Positions 8,884 through 18,149 of a stretch of 64,000 bases of DNA are shown here, in pieces. The stretch is from contig JACNLC010000050.1 in assembly GCA_014381725.1 (NCBI GenBank), positions 1-64,000 of the forward strand, written 5' to 3'. The notes beneath the pieces are model-generated. The model was given only the letters and a program-made list of their open reading frames with translations, was not told where the DNA came from and did not search any database. Source of the DNA: Fidelibacterota bacterium. Lineage in GTDB: Bacteria; Fidelibacterota; Marinisomatia; SCGC-AAA003-L08; JACNLC01. Positions within the stretch are counted from its first letter, which is position 1, and each line of letters begins with the position of its first letter. The position numbers and the translations under genes were made by a program.

Positions 8884-9585
8884 ATGAAAAAAGTAAACTT
8901 AATTTTGGTGATGTGCGGGATATTTTTCATCTCACCTCTTAAGGCATTTGTAGGTTTTGGAGTTTACGGAGATGTAGATAAGTTTTTGTATCCAGAAACA
9001 AATGACCCAAGTGTTTCCCTAGTCTACAACTTACAAACTGAATCATTTAATAATGCGATAGGTGGTGGTGTGTTTGTTTATATAGATGCATTACCCTTTA
9101 TTGATTTAGAAGCGAATATTGAACTTGCTGGAAATGATTATGTGTTTTCAACATACATAGAGGAAATACAACTCTACGATGAGAAAGTAGTTTGGGGTAG
9201 GGCATCGGGATATTTAACAGCAAGAAAATCTATTAAAAAAACAGGGATACCATTCTTAGCTAAAATAAAACTCTATGCTGGTGGCGGTTTAAATAGTCAT
9301 ATTGTAACACCAATGGTTACAAAGGATATGATAGAATCAGTTTTTGTAGATGAAGGCAACCCTTACGAAATTGATTTTAGTGATGAAGCAAAAAAAGAAC
9401 GGTTAATTGAATACATCAAAGAAAATAAAATTAAAACCAATGGAGTCCATCTTCAGGCTGGCCTACAAATGAAAGTTCTGGTTTTAAACTTATTTGTTAA
9501 TGCCAGATATACATTTGCAAAAAAGGTTATACCAAACAAAAATGGTTTCCCAAGTATTTGGGTGGGATTTGCTTTTGGATTTTAA
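8884..9585 (+). CDS. Outer-membrane beta-barrel protein
   Basis: 233 aa with a signal peptide (about 1-21, ending PLKAF) and an alternating strand pattern throughout. It ends in aromatic strands (IWVGFAFGF) typical of an outer-membrane barrel C-terminus. The length suits an 8- to 10-strand barrel. Family not identified, and no catalytic motif is visible. It follows the PorV-like gene by 77 bp with AGAAAGGAC before ATG, so the two may share a transcript. The 9588-10000 palindromic element starts 3 nt after its stop codon. Confidence 0.75.
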   Translation: MKKVNLILVMCGIFFISPLKAFVGFGVYGDVDKFLYPETNDPSVSLVYNLQTESFNNAIGGGVFVYIDALPFIDLEANIELAGNDYVFSTYIEEIQLYDEKVVWGRASGYLTARKSIKKTGIPFLAKIKLYAGGGLNSHIVTPMVTKDMIESVFVDEGNPYEIDFSDEAKKERLIEYIKENKIKTNGVHLQAGLQMKVLVLNLFVNARYTFAKKVIPNKNGFPSIWVGFAFGF

Positions 9586-9646
9586 ATAATTTTGGTTCTT
9601 CACAATAAACGATACTTTTTGTTGTGAAGGGTTCAAAGATAAATGT

Positions 9647-9678
9647 AAGGGCGAGCGCAAACTTGCCCTTATTTTTTG
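9647..9678 (+). terminator. Hairpin terminator after barrel gene
   Basis: Stem aagggcgag / cttgccctt (9 bp with one mismatch), loop cgcaaa, followed by attttttg. Correct placement to end the 7640-9585 transcript. Confidence 0.6.
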
Positions 9679-9830
9679 AATAAAGTGAATGGACTTAGGA
9701 ACGATACCGCTTCCATCTACTTTCAAGTCGGTAGTATTCATAAAGAGATAACAGGATTAATCTCAATTATTAGTTTAGCTACTTGTTCTTTTTCTCTTGA
9801 CAGAAAAAGAACCAAAAAGGTCAAGGCAAC

Positions 9831-9954
9831 ACTCAATTTATAAAACAAATACTTTCATTCCTAAAAGAAATAAACTTGTCCGTCAGTTGACGGACTTCAA
9901 ACAGCATTTCTTTTTAAACGGAATTCAACTATTGTTTTTATACGCAAATTGAGT
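9831..9954. repeat. Long imperfect palindrome
   Basis: Three matched arm pairs share one centre: actcaattt 9831-9839 with aaattgagt 9946-9954, aaaagaaat 9863-9871 with atttctttt 9906-9914, and gtccgtca 9878-9885 with tgacggac 9888-9895. As RNA it would fold into one long hairpin. It lies inside the 9588-10000 element. Confidence 0.6.
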
Positions 9955-10004
9955 AAGGCCAAATTCAATAAAGTACTCAAATCTGTGAAGAACCATAATT
10001 TTAT

Positions 10005-10037
10005 AACTTTGCGGGAGTTCAAAACTTCCGCAAAGTT
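10005..10037 (-). terminator. Hairpin terminator for lamin-tail gene
   Basis: Stem aactttgcggga / ttccgcaaagtt (11 of 12 paired) around a 9-nt loop, starting 7 nt beyond the stop codon of the minus-strand gene at 10044. The T-run on the minus strand is weak. Confidence 0.5.
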
Positions 10038-10043
10038 GTGTTA

Positions 10044-11645
10044 TTAATTTAATTTTTTAGCCAAAATAATGCGTTCCACCGTTTTCCACATTTCGCTTGA
10101 ATATGAACCTACTGCTTCAATCACGAGTAAATATTGCCCTACTCTGCATTTTTCCCCTGTAGTCATTTTCCCATCCCAACGGAGAATTCCCTCCATACTA
10201 ACTCGCTCTCCCTCTTTTAGAGAAATTATTTTTCTTCCGCGGACATCATATATATCTGCTTTCATTACTGCAGTTGTAAATGGTAAATGATATGCAATAA
10301 TAAGTTCATCTTCAAAACCGTCTCCATCTGGAGAAAATGGGTTTGGAGACAATGTTAATGAACCGCTAACTTGAATTGTTTCTACAAATAGAGAATTTTG
10401 TTCATTCGGAGTTGAACCCTCTATCGCAACTGATGTCCCCCAGTTTTCACTATTATTAGAATCAAGAAAATGAGTGATACGCTCTAATGAAAAACCATCA
10501 CCTCCACCCCAGCTTGGCTCGTAGTAAATATGGTCAATCATTTTTCCTGTATGGTCAAAAAGATACACATTATCACCAGAATTGTTTAAGGTTGGAAAAT
10601 CTTCTTGAAAAATTGATGACTCAAAAAGTGAATCTTTAGAAATTACAATGAAATTATATGGTGAAATTTTTACAGATTCCAGTATTCCAGTTTCATAATT
10701 ATCATTATCAGAAATCATCCATCCGAAAAGATTGATTTCTTCATTTGATACATTAACAATTTCTACCCATTCAGAATTTCCAGATATAGGATCATACATA
10801 ATTTCATTTATCAATAAATCGTGATAATTGTATTCCACTTTTATAGTATGAATTAGGGAGTTGTTGTCTGAGTTGTAATCATCTTGGGATTGAATAATAA
10901 ATTGAAAGTCATGATTACCCGAATCAAACTGATTGTTTGGGATTTCAACGATGCAATTTTCTAACGAAGTCAAATTTACAGAAGACAGAAATTCTGAATT
11001 GACCGATAAATTAGTTATAACATCTAGTAATCCAACATTTGTAATTGATACAAAAACGGTTACAGCTTCGTTTGGAGATGGAAAATGTGGATCGTTCCAA
11101 ACAGAATCAATTCCAACATCAGTTGCAAAACCAGCAATGCTATTAGAAAATCCAGGTGTTCCAAGCGAATCAATGCTTGTTTGCCAATTTATCTCAATGT
11201 TGGGGAAATCCAACACAATCTTCTCTAGTGAAAATCCGTCGGGATTTCCTGAATTCCATCCCATATACGAAATAGTATCTCCTAAATTTGAAATTAGGAA
11301 CAAAGAATCTGCAGAATTATTGAGATTGTTTCCAATTGTTAATCCATCTACATACAGAATGTAAGCTTCTTCGGGGATAATGTCTTGATATAGTACTCCG
11401 TCATAATCTCCTTCAAAAATCACTGCGTAACAATTTGGCGGAATCTGTAAATCATCGCCAACAATATTATCCTCTGACATTAAATCGGCAATTTTCCATC
11501 CAGAAATATCAATTGTGGAGTCAGAGAAATTGTGTATTTCTACAAACTCGTTAGGAGAATCGGTTCCAGCTAAATCAAACATAACTTCAGAAATTGTAAT
11601 TTCTAACGGATTTAGAACAAGTGATAAGAAAGTAAGTAATAGCAT
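10044..11645 (-). CDS. Lamin-tail-domain surface protein
   Basis: 533 aa. A hydrophobic N-terminal signal (about 1-15) leads into a lamin-tail domain (about 15-150: ISEVMFDLAGTDSPNEFVEI, with SGWKI and a later GFSLEKI). A CARDB-like Ig segment follows (about 180-270), then a second lamin-tail domain (about 280-410: INEIMYDPISGNSEWVEIVN, GDGFSLERI). The C-terminal FlgD-Ig/sorting-type module (LSPNPFSPDGDGFEDEL, about 437-533) is typical of FCB secreted proteins. Probably exported to the surface, role unknown. ATG 11645 gives a cleaner signal peptide than the TTG at 11663. Transcribed divergently from the TonB receptor. Confidence 0.8.
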   Translation of the reverse strand: MLLLTFLSLVLNPLEITISEVMFDLAGTDSPNEFVEIHNFSDSTIDISGWKIADLMSEDNIVGDDLQIPPNCYAVIFEGDYDGVLYQDIIPEEAYILYVDGLTIGNNLNNSADSLFLISNLGDTISYMGWNSGNPDGFSLEKIVLDFPNIEINWQTSIDSLGTPGFSNSIAGFATDVGIDSVWNDPHFPSPNEAVTVFVSITNVGLLDVITNLSVNSEFLSSVNLTSLENCIVEIPNNQFDSGNHDFQFIIQSQDDYNSDNNSLIHTIKVEYNYHDLLINEIMYDPISGNSEWVEIVNVSNEEINLFGWMISDNDNYETGILESVKISPYNFIVISKDSLFESSIFQEDFPTLNNSGDNVYLFDHTGKMIDHIYYEPSWGGGDGFSLERITHFLDSNNSENWGTSVAIEGSTPNEQNSLFVETIQVSGSLTLSPNPFSPDGDGFEDELIIAYHLPFTTAVMKADIYDVRGRKIISLKEGERVSMEGILRWDGKMTTGEKCRVGQYLLVIEAVGSYSSEMWKTVERIILAKKLN

Positions 11646-11765
11646 ATCAATAATGTAAAACAACTAAATTATTACAACCAAATAAATAAAAATAAAAAGT
11701 ATTGACTTTAACTAGTGATTATGTAGAAATTCTTTACACACTTTTACTATAATAAGGCATAATAC

Positions 11766-14700
11766 ATGGATAACAATCAAAATCATTCAAAGGTTTTTTA
11801 TCAGATTATTACATACAAGTTTTTGTTTTTTGTTCTACTATTCTCTATTGCATTTACTGGAAACACAGGTAAAATTACCGGAAAAATCCTTTCCTCCACA
11901 ACAAATGAAGCACTATTTGGAGCCAATGTATTTCTCGAAGGAACATCTATTGGCTCTGCCACAGACTTAGATGGAAATTATTTTATATTGAATGTACCAC
12001 CTGGAATATACACTTTGAATGTGAAAATGATAGGTTATAAAAAAGTTATTACGGAAAAGGTAAGAGTTTCAACAGACTTGACCACCACAGTAAATATCAA
12101 TATGGAAACATCCGTTTTAGAAGGTGAAATGATTACTGTTACTAGCGAGAAACCAATTGTACAAATGGATATGACATCTAGCCAGCATACCGTTAGCAAA
12201 GAAGAAATGTTGATTTTACCTGTTGATGATATTGAAGGAGCAGTAGCATTATCTGCAGGTGCCGTTGAGAAAGGAGGAGTTTTACATCTTAGGGGCGGAA
12301 GGGCACAAGAAACAGTCTATTTATTCGACGGAATTTCTCTAAATGACCCTTTAACTGGAAACGCTAATGATACGAATGTTCCAATGCTAGGAGTTGGTGA
12401 AATGAATGTAATCACAGGAGGTTTTTCAGCAGAATACGGAGACGCTCAATCGGGCGTAATCAATGTATCAGGCTCAGACGGGAAAAACATCTTTGAAACA
12501 TCATTGAGATTAACTACTTCTGATTACTTTTCTGAAATGTTAAATACGGATAATCCAGAAAAACTAAAGAAAATGGAGTTTTCAACATCTGGACCTTTGT
12601 TTGCAAAAAATAGTTACTTTTCATTATCAGGTGAAATAAATGAGGATTATGGAAGATTTAGCAATCAGTTTACGAATCTTAAAAACTTTGCAGGGAAACT
12701 ATCATATTCTCCACTCAACAATTTAAAGTTTACGGTGTCGGGGTTATTTTCTGTTTCTGATTTTCAAGATGGATATGGACATTTATGGTCAAAAACTGTT
12801 AATGAAGATGAGTTGTGGGACTATTCGCCAGACAATCCGGCAACTGATTCAGTTTTTTACTCTTGGTTTGGTAACAATACACTTAACACAGAGGACATAA
12901 ATTTTAATGGAATATTGGACGATGGAGAAGATCTTAACGGTGATGGATTACTACAATCAGAAGATATCGACAGAGATAGCTCAATAACAGTTTTCTCGCT
13001 TTTTGACCGCCAACCTTGGTGGCGCACAAATAGTTATCTCTATTCATTAAGCACAACTTATACATTTTCTTCTAGAACATATTTAACACTTAAATTTGCT
13101 TCGTACACAACAGAAGCCACTATGAATATTATCGAGCGATTAAATGAAGATGTGAATTATAATGGAGTTTTAGATGATGGAGAAGACTTAAATGGGAATG
13201 GAATATTGGATGAGTATAATCCGCAAACAGACATTTGGGGAATTAACGATTCCCAAGATATGTTTCACGACGAAAACAACAATGATTTTGTTGATGAATC
13301 TGAAAATACCCATGACAATAACGGCGATGGAGTCATAGATGAAAATGATTGGTTGTCTTGGAATGATATCCCAAGTGAAGGACAAAAAAGTGGTGATTAT
13401 TATACAGTTGCCCCCGGACATCCAAATACATTTAGCAGAGATCATTGGCACTACGATTTTAAAACAACAAAAACACTAAAATTAGATTTTGTTTCACAGG
13501 TTGATATACACAATAAAATCAAAACCGGCTTGGAAATTAAATTTTACGACCTTAGCAATCACGATGCACCCGACCGCTACGGCTATGCTGAAAATTATAC
13601 TGTTTATCCAATAGATTGTGGTTTGTTCTTTTCTGACAAAATGGAATACAAGGGCATTATAGTTAATGCGGGATTAAGAGCAGAATATTTCGATGCAACG
13701 GAACAAAAGCCAACTGATGAGACTGACCCTGTTTGGGATAGTGGGGATTTTGAGGACTGGGATGGCGATGGAATTAACGAGTATTACTATGAAGAAAAAG
13801 ACTTGGCAGGTGACTATGTTCATTCTATAGGTGATATAAAAAATCCTATTTCGACAAATTCAAAAATTGTATTTTCTCCTCGCCTTGGGGTATCACACCC
13901 AATCACTGATAAATCAATGCTCTATTTCAATTATGGGCGGTATTATCAAAGACCTCGATTAGACTTTCTGTTTAGAAATATTAACTATAATCTTGGAGGT
14001 GGATTTCCTATAATCGGAAACCCTGATTTGAATCCAGAGTTAACGGTATCTTACGAAATAGGTCTTAGAAATGAGATTTCCAGAAATGTTTTATTAGAGT
14101 TGAAAGGATTTTACAAAGATATTTTTGGGCTAACAGATACTCGTCCTGTTTATTGGACAATATCAGACTGGTACACAACATACGAAAACAGGGATTATGG
14201 GAATATTCGTGGTACTGAATTTATTTTAGCTTTGCGACCTCCTGCATTATTCTTTGGACAAATTAATTATACTTATTCTATTGCTAAAGGTAAAAGCTCA
14301 TCATTCAGGCAGGGCTACGAAACAAATTGGGCTGGTGGCATTGTCCCAACATTTGAGTCCTATTTGGATTGGGATCAAACACATACGATTAATCTTGAGC
14401 TTAATTGTGCTTACAAAAATTTCTTAACGACGATGATTATTAATTACGGCAGTGGAACAAGATATACAAAACCCGGTCAGGGAAATTTAATTATTGAAAA
14501 TACTGAACGAATGCCGTGGACATTAACTTCTTCGATGAAAATAAATTACAGATTTCGGTTTGGTAGTGTAAAAGGATCTATTTTTGCAACCGTAAACAAT
14601 GTATTTAACAAAAAAAATATTTGGTATCTTGATGATGTGGAATGGTATCATACCTATAAGAGCATTAATGATGCATACGAAAATGGAACAATGAGCGAAG

Positions 14701-14843
14701 AAGATTACATCAGTCAAACCGACAATGATAATGATGGTGTTATTGATGAAAACAAAAAATATCCGGAAATGGGTCCAAACCTAAATCCGGCAGTTTACAG
14801 CGATAACCGAAGATTCAGAATAGGAGTTACATTTGAATTTTAG
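11766..14843 (+). CDS. TonB-dependent receptor
   Basis: 1025 aa. N-terminal membrane/signal segment (about 18-33), then a carboxypeptidase-regulatory-like domain (about 36-118: GKITGKILSSTTNEALFGANV ... GYKKV), a plug domain (about 130-240: LRGGRAQETVYLFDGI) and a long outer-membrane barrel ending in FRIGVTFEF. It should import an unknown ligand using TonB energy. Unusually, predicted loops carry several Asp/Asn-rich EF-hand-like runs (about 376-406, 460-490, 502-530, 985-1000; e.g. DLNGDGLLQSED), suggesting calcium binding. It heads an operon: the next gene overlaps its end by 11 nt. Confidence 0.9.
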   Translation: MDNNQNHSKVFYQIITYKFLFFVLLFSIAFTGNTGKITGKILSSTTNEALFGANVFLEGTSIGSATDLDGNYFILNVPPGIYTLNVKMIGYKKVITEKVRVSTDLTTTVNINMETSVLEGEMITVTSEKPIVQMDMTSSQHTVSKEEMLILPVDDIEGAVALSAGAVEKGGVLHLRGGRAQETVYLFDGISLNDPLTGNANDTNVPMLGVGEMNVITGGFSAEYGDAQSGVINVSGSDGKNIFETSLRLTTSDYFSEMLNTDNPEKLKKMEFSTSGPLFAKNSYFSLSGEINEDYGRFSNQFTNLKNFAGKLSYSPLNNLKFTVSGLFSVSDFQDGYGHLWSKTVNEDELWDYSPDNPATDSVFYSWFGNNTLNTEDINFNGILDDGEDLNGDGLLQSEDIDRDSSITVFSLFDRQPWWRTNSYLYSLSTTYTFSSRTYLTLKFASYTTEATMNIIERLNEDVNYNGVLDDGEDLNGNGILDEYNPQTDIWGINDSQDMFHDENNNDFVDESENTHDNNGDGVIDENDWLSWNDIPSEGQKSGDYYTVAPGHPNTFSRDHWHYDFKTTKTLKLDFVSQVDIHNKIKTGLEIKFYDLSNHDAPDRYGYAENYTVYPIDCGLFFSDKMEYKGIIVNAGLRAEYFDATEQKPTDETDPVWDSGDFEDWDGDGINEYYYEEKDLAGDYVHSIGDIKNPISTNSKIVFSPRLGVSHPITDKSMLYFNYGRYYQRPRLDFLFRNINYNLGGGFPIIGNPDLNPELTVSYEIGLRNEISRNVLLELKGFYKDIFGLTDTRPVYWTISDWYTTYENRDYGNIRGTEFILALRPPALFFGQINYTYSIAKGKSSSFRQGYETNWAGGIVPTFESYLDWDQTHTINLELNCAYKNFLTTMIINYGSGTRYTKPGQGNLIIENTERMPWTLTSSMKINYRFRFGSVKGSIFATVNNVFNKKNIWYLDDVEWYHTYKSINDAYENGTMSEEDYISQTDNDNDGVIDENKKYPEMGPNLNPAVYSDNRRFRIGVTFEF

Positions 14844-17154
14844 AATAATTATAATCACAGCTGGCATTTGTTTTATGACAATGATGTTTGGAAGAGAATA
14901 TTTTCCTGAACAGATGCAAAATGAGAAATCAGGATTAAATAGAAGTTCGAGGCCGGAAAAGGCATTTTACAATCATTTATCAAATAATATGTGGTCATCC
15001 ATTACCAACTACGGAAGCGTTGGGGATCCTAATTCTTCAACATCTGGCAGACCATCTGCCCAATGGCCGTCTGGTTCAGGAAACAATTATTTGTATGATG
15101 CTGGTTTGTGGATAGGAACAATGCTAGGGAGCGAACCTGCAGTTACGACATATTTCTATAATCCACACCAAGAATATATGCCTTCTCCTGGAAATCCTGG
15201 AGAAGTTGGGAATACGGTGAATGGAGAAAAATCAAAATCTCTTGAAGACAGCTATATTGTTTACGACGACAATGATAGCCATCCAGACAGCGAACATCTA
15301 CCAATAGGTGTTAAAGTAATTCAAAGAGGGTTAACTTGGAGTTTACCAGATTTCGATGATTTTATCGCGTTCGAGTATTCTATCATTAACACTGGCCTAA
15401 ATGCTGATTTAGAAGATGTGTATATTTCGTTTTGGTATGATATTGATGTTTCTTCGTCAGATACTGATTCTCCACACATTGATGATTTAGTGGATTATGA
15501 CGGATGGGATGATCAGGATTCTGATACAGATATTTCTGATTTTGTTGATCCTTACGATTTAGATGAAGATGGTTTAAAAGGCTATGATGAATGGGGAATT
15601 CCATATGGTAAAGATGCTCCTCAAAATCCAAATTATGATGAATCCAAAATAGAACCTGATGGGTTTTATGATGAATGGTCTTTAATTTTGGATTCTGATG
15701 GTCCATTAATTAATTGGCAAACAGATCTCAATGGCGGTGTCCCGGGAGAACCTGCAATCATTGATGGAGATACACTAAAAGGATATTTATTCCCTCGGAG
15801 TTTATCTTATATTTATGATGGGGACAACTCTACTTCTTCTGCCAACGATTATGGCGAAAGGGAAAACCAAACTGCAAATGATGGTTTTTTAGGTGGGGGA
15901 ATTATTTTCAGCGATGCTGAACCATTCACTGCCGAAGATGGAAATTCATACTATGGAGCATATTCCCATCAGTGGTGGAATTGGGAAAGTGATCCGCTTG
16001 ATTCTGATCAAGAGAAAATGGATTATATGAAAGGTCAGCATGCCGCTAGTTTAGGGAAACGGTATCTAAATAATCCGCTGGAGCTTGGTTTCTCTGTTTT
16101 TGATTATCGCTTTCTGCTTACTACCGGACCAATAGATTTGCCGGAAGGTGATACAACGGATGTTGTGTTTATTTTGGCTTGCGGACAGGGACTTGAAGGA
16201 TTAAGGCAAAATATTGATAATGCATATATAGCTTATTATTCTGGTAGTAAACATAGTGGTCCGCTAAATCCATCATCCTTTGATGAAGATGTACACTGGA
16301 ACTTGCCTATACCACCGCTTACACCTGAATTATCATATAGCCCTCTCAATAATGGTATGCGCTTGGCTTGGGATACAGGTTCTGAATCTTCATGGGATGT
16401 AAATCTTGGCCGAATAGACTTTGAAGGATACCAAATCTATCGTGCTGTTTATGATCCACAAGATTGGGTGATGATAAGAGCATTTGATAATCTTACTGAC
16501 AGTCCAGTTCATATCGTGAATATTTACGGAGATACGCTAAATCAGAAGGATAATAACAATACTTGGATACTTCTTGATCTTCCGGACATACAAAATTCAA
16601 TTGATGACAGCACTCCTTTTACTACTGATTGGGGAACTGAGCTTGACAATCCGCTCAATGGACTTCCTTACTATTATGCAATATCAGCTTATGATGGATA
16701 TAAGTCGGAAGAAGAAGCTGGTCAAGAACTGCTACCGGCTTATTCCCCACTAACAAATTACAAAAAATCGGTTGATGGCGCACCACTTCCGGTATTCCCG
16801 ACAGAGTTGTACGAAACAGGTGATGCAATTCCCGATTTAGAAAATGTGAAAGTAGTGCCAAATCCATACAGAGGAACAGCTATTTGGGAAGAGGAATATC
16901 AGGACAAAATCAAGTTTATTAATTTACCATCTGTCTGTAAAATCTCTATTTTTTCTCTTGCAGGAGATTTGATTCAAGAAATATCCCACACAGATGGTAG
17001 CGATAACGAATATTGGGACCTTGTCTCTCGGAACAATCAATCTATTGTGAGTGGAGTTTATGTTTTCGTAATTGAAGCCCCTGACATACAATATGTTGGA
17101 GAAACATCAACTGATCTTAATAAAATCATTGGAAAGTTTGTGGTATTTAGATGA
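14833..17154 (+). CDS. Secreted protein with C-terminal sorting-type domain
   Basis: 773 aa. A short signal peptide (about 1-19) is followed by a large domain (about 40-480) with many Asp-rich turns (for example DPYDLDEDGLKGYDEWG) that may bind calcium, then a fibronectin-like part (about 490-660). The C-terminus (about 675-773: VKVVPNPYRG ... ISIFSLAGDLIQ ... VSGVYVFVIE) is a variant of the FCB secretion/sorting domain. Family and ligand are not known. The gene overlaps the TonB receptor by 11 nt and the next gene by 4 nt, so its product probably works at the cell surface with the receptor. Confidence 0.8.
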   Translation: MNFRIIIITAGICFMTMMFGREYFPEQMQNEKSGLNRSSRPEKAFYNHLSNNMWSSITNYGSVGDPNSSTSGRPSAQWPSGSGNNYLYDAGLWIGTMLGSEPAVTTYFYNPHQEYMPSPGNPGEVGNTVNGEKSKSLEDSYIVYDDNDSHPDSEHLPIGVKVIQRGLTWSLPDFDDFIAFEYSIINTGLNADLEDVYISFWYDIDVSSSDTDSPHIDDLVDYDGWDDQDSDTDISDFVDPYDLDEDGLKGYDEWGIPYGKDAPQNPNYDESKIEPDGFYDEWSLILDSDGPLINWQTDLNGGVPGEPAIIDGDTLKGYLFPRSLSYIYDGDNSTSSANDYGERENQTANDGFLGGGIIFSDAEPFTAEDGNSYYGAYSHQWWNWESDPLDSDQEKMDYMKGQHAASLGKRYLNNPLELGFSVFDYRFLLTTGPIDLPEGDTTDVVFILACGQGLEGLRQNIDNAYIAYYSGSKHSGPLNPSSFDEDVHWNLPIPPLTPELSYSPLNNGMRLAWDTGSESSWDVNLGRIDFEGYQIYRAVYDPQDWVMIRAFDNLTDSPVHIVNIYGDTLNQKDNNNTWILLDLPDIQNSIDDSTPFTTDWGTELDNPLNGLPYYYAISAYDGYKSEEEAGQELLPAYSPLTNYKKSVDGAPLPVFPTELYETGDAIPDLENVKVVPNPYRGTAIWEEEYQDKIKFINLPSVCKISIFSLAGDLIQEISHTDGSDNEYWDLVSRNNQSIVSGVYVFVIEAPDIQYVGETSTDLNKIIGKFVVFR

Positions 17155-18149
17155 GAAAAAAATTAAATAAATTAATAGTATTGTTAGGCTTAATCTCATT
17201 GTCGTTTGGAGGGGTAGATTTTTCCAGTACAGAAATTGTACCCAAAACTGGTACTTCAGGGGGACATTTTTTATCCGTTAGTCCAGATGCTAAATTTGCA
17301 GGTATGGGCAATGCATTTTCAGGATATGAAAATAATAGTGCTTCTTCTGTATTCTATAATGCTGCGACCCTTGTTTATGTGGATGCTTTAGATGTTTTTG
17401 CGAGCAGTGTGCAATGGATTGCAGACATTCAATACACTGCAGGTGCAATAGCTTACCAAAGAGGAAGTCAATCGTTTGCCGCACACTATAGACTTCTAAA
17501 TACCGGAAATATCGAGGAAACAACTGTACATTATCCAAATGGCACAGGGTATGATTTTGCTTGGAAGAGTATGGCTGTAGGTGTGTCTTACGCAAAGCTA
17601 CTCACAAACAGATTCTCATTTGGGATGAATATTTTTTATGTTTCGGAGGGTGTCGCAAAGTATGATTTGAATGCTAATGCTGTAGGAGTGGATGTTAGCA
17701 CTTTTTATGTAACTGGTTTTAATAGCTTGAAAATGGGAATGAATATCCGAAACTTTGGTCCCGAGCTGGATTTCAACGAATCTTTTGTTGATTATGCAGA
17801 TGGAAACTCTGTATCTATAGAACCTTATCGACCATACCATATGCCATTAACTTTTCAGGTTGGTTTAAGTTATGATTTCTTTGAAAAACGCAAAAATGAA
17901 TCTTTAATTGTCTGTTTGGATGGAGTTCATCCAAATGATTCTGTTGAAAGGCTCAATATTGGAGTAGAATATACTTACTTAAAGCTACTGTCTGTGAGGG
18001 GTGGATTATATACAAATCACGATTCAGCATCTATGATGGCTGGTATTGGAATTAATACAACAGGACGGAGTATTAGTTTAGATTACTCAATCTCAAATTA
18101 TAATTTGTTGGGATTGATTCATCAATTTAGCATAGGATTGGCACTATAA
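17151..18149 (+). CDS. PorV/PorQ-like outer-membrane protein
   Basis: 332 aa. Signal peptide (about 1-20), then the PorV/PorQ-type opening (SGGHFLSVSPDAKFAGMGNAF, then SSVFYNAATL) and a strand-rich barrel ending in a hydrophobic segment (HQFSIGLAL). PorV-family proteins are outer-membrane partners that recognise the C-terminal sorting domain of type IX-secreted cargo, and here the gene is sandwiched between genes whose products carry such domains. It overlaps both neighbours (ATGA, 4 nt, upstream; 1 nt downstream), which implies tight translational coupling. Confidence 0.82.
   Translation: MRKKLNKLIVLLGLISLSFGGVDFSSTEIVPKTGTSGGHFLSVSPDAKFAGMGNAFSGYENNSASSVFYNAATLVYVDALDVFASSVQWIADIQYTAGAIAYQRGSQSFAAHYRLLNTGNIEETTVHYPNGTGYDFAWKSMAVGVSYAKLLTNRFSFGMNIFYVSEGVAKYDLNANAVGVDVSTFYVTGFNSLKMGMNIRNFGPELDFNESFVDYADGNSVSIEPYRPYHMPLTFQVGLSYDFFEKRKNESLIVCLDGVHPNDSVERLNIGVEYTYLKLLSVRGGLYTNHDSASMMAGIGINTTGRSISLDYSISNYNLLGLIHQFSIGLAL

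Larger units (their letters stand above)
9588..10000. repeat. ~410-bp intergenic element with terminal inverted repeats
   Basis: The ends are 17-bp inverted repeats with one mismatch: aattttggttcttcaca at 9588-9604 and its reverse complement at 9984-10000. Inside lie nested palindromes: 9598-9605 with 9622-9629, a terminator-like hairpin at 9647-9678, an 11-bp perfect hairpin at 9785-9812 (gttctttttct with agaaaaagaac), and the long imperfect palindrome 9831-9954. No protein of useful length is encoded. It looks like a non-autonomous (MITE-like) or REP-like element inserted just behind a stop codon. No clear target-site duplication was found. Confidence 0.5.

Noticed and set aside
15386..15706. 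His/Gln/Asn-rich 106-codon minus frame
   Set aside because: Low-complexity shadow of Asp-rich codons in the 773-aa gene; no ribosome-binding site.
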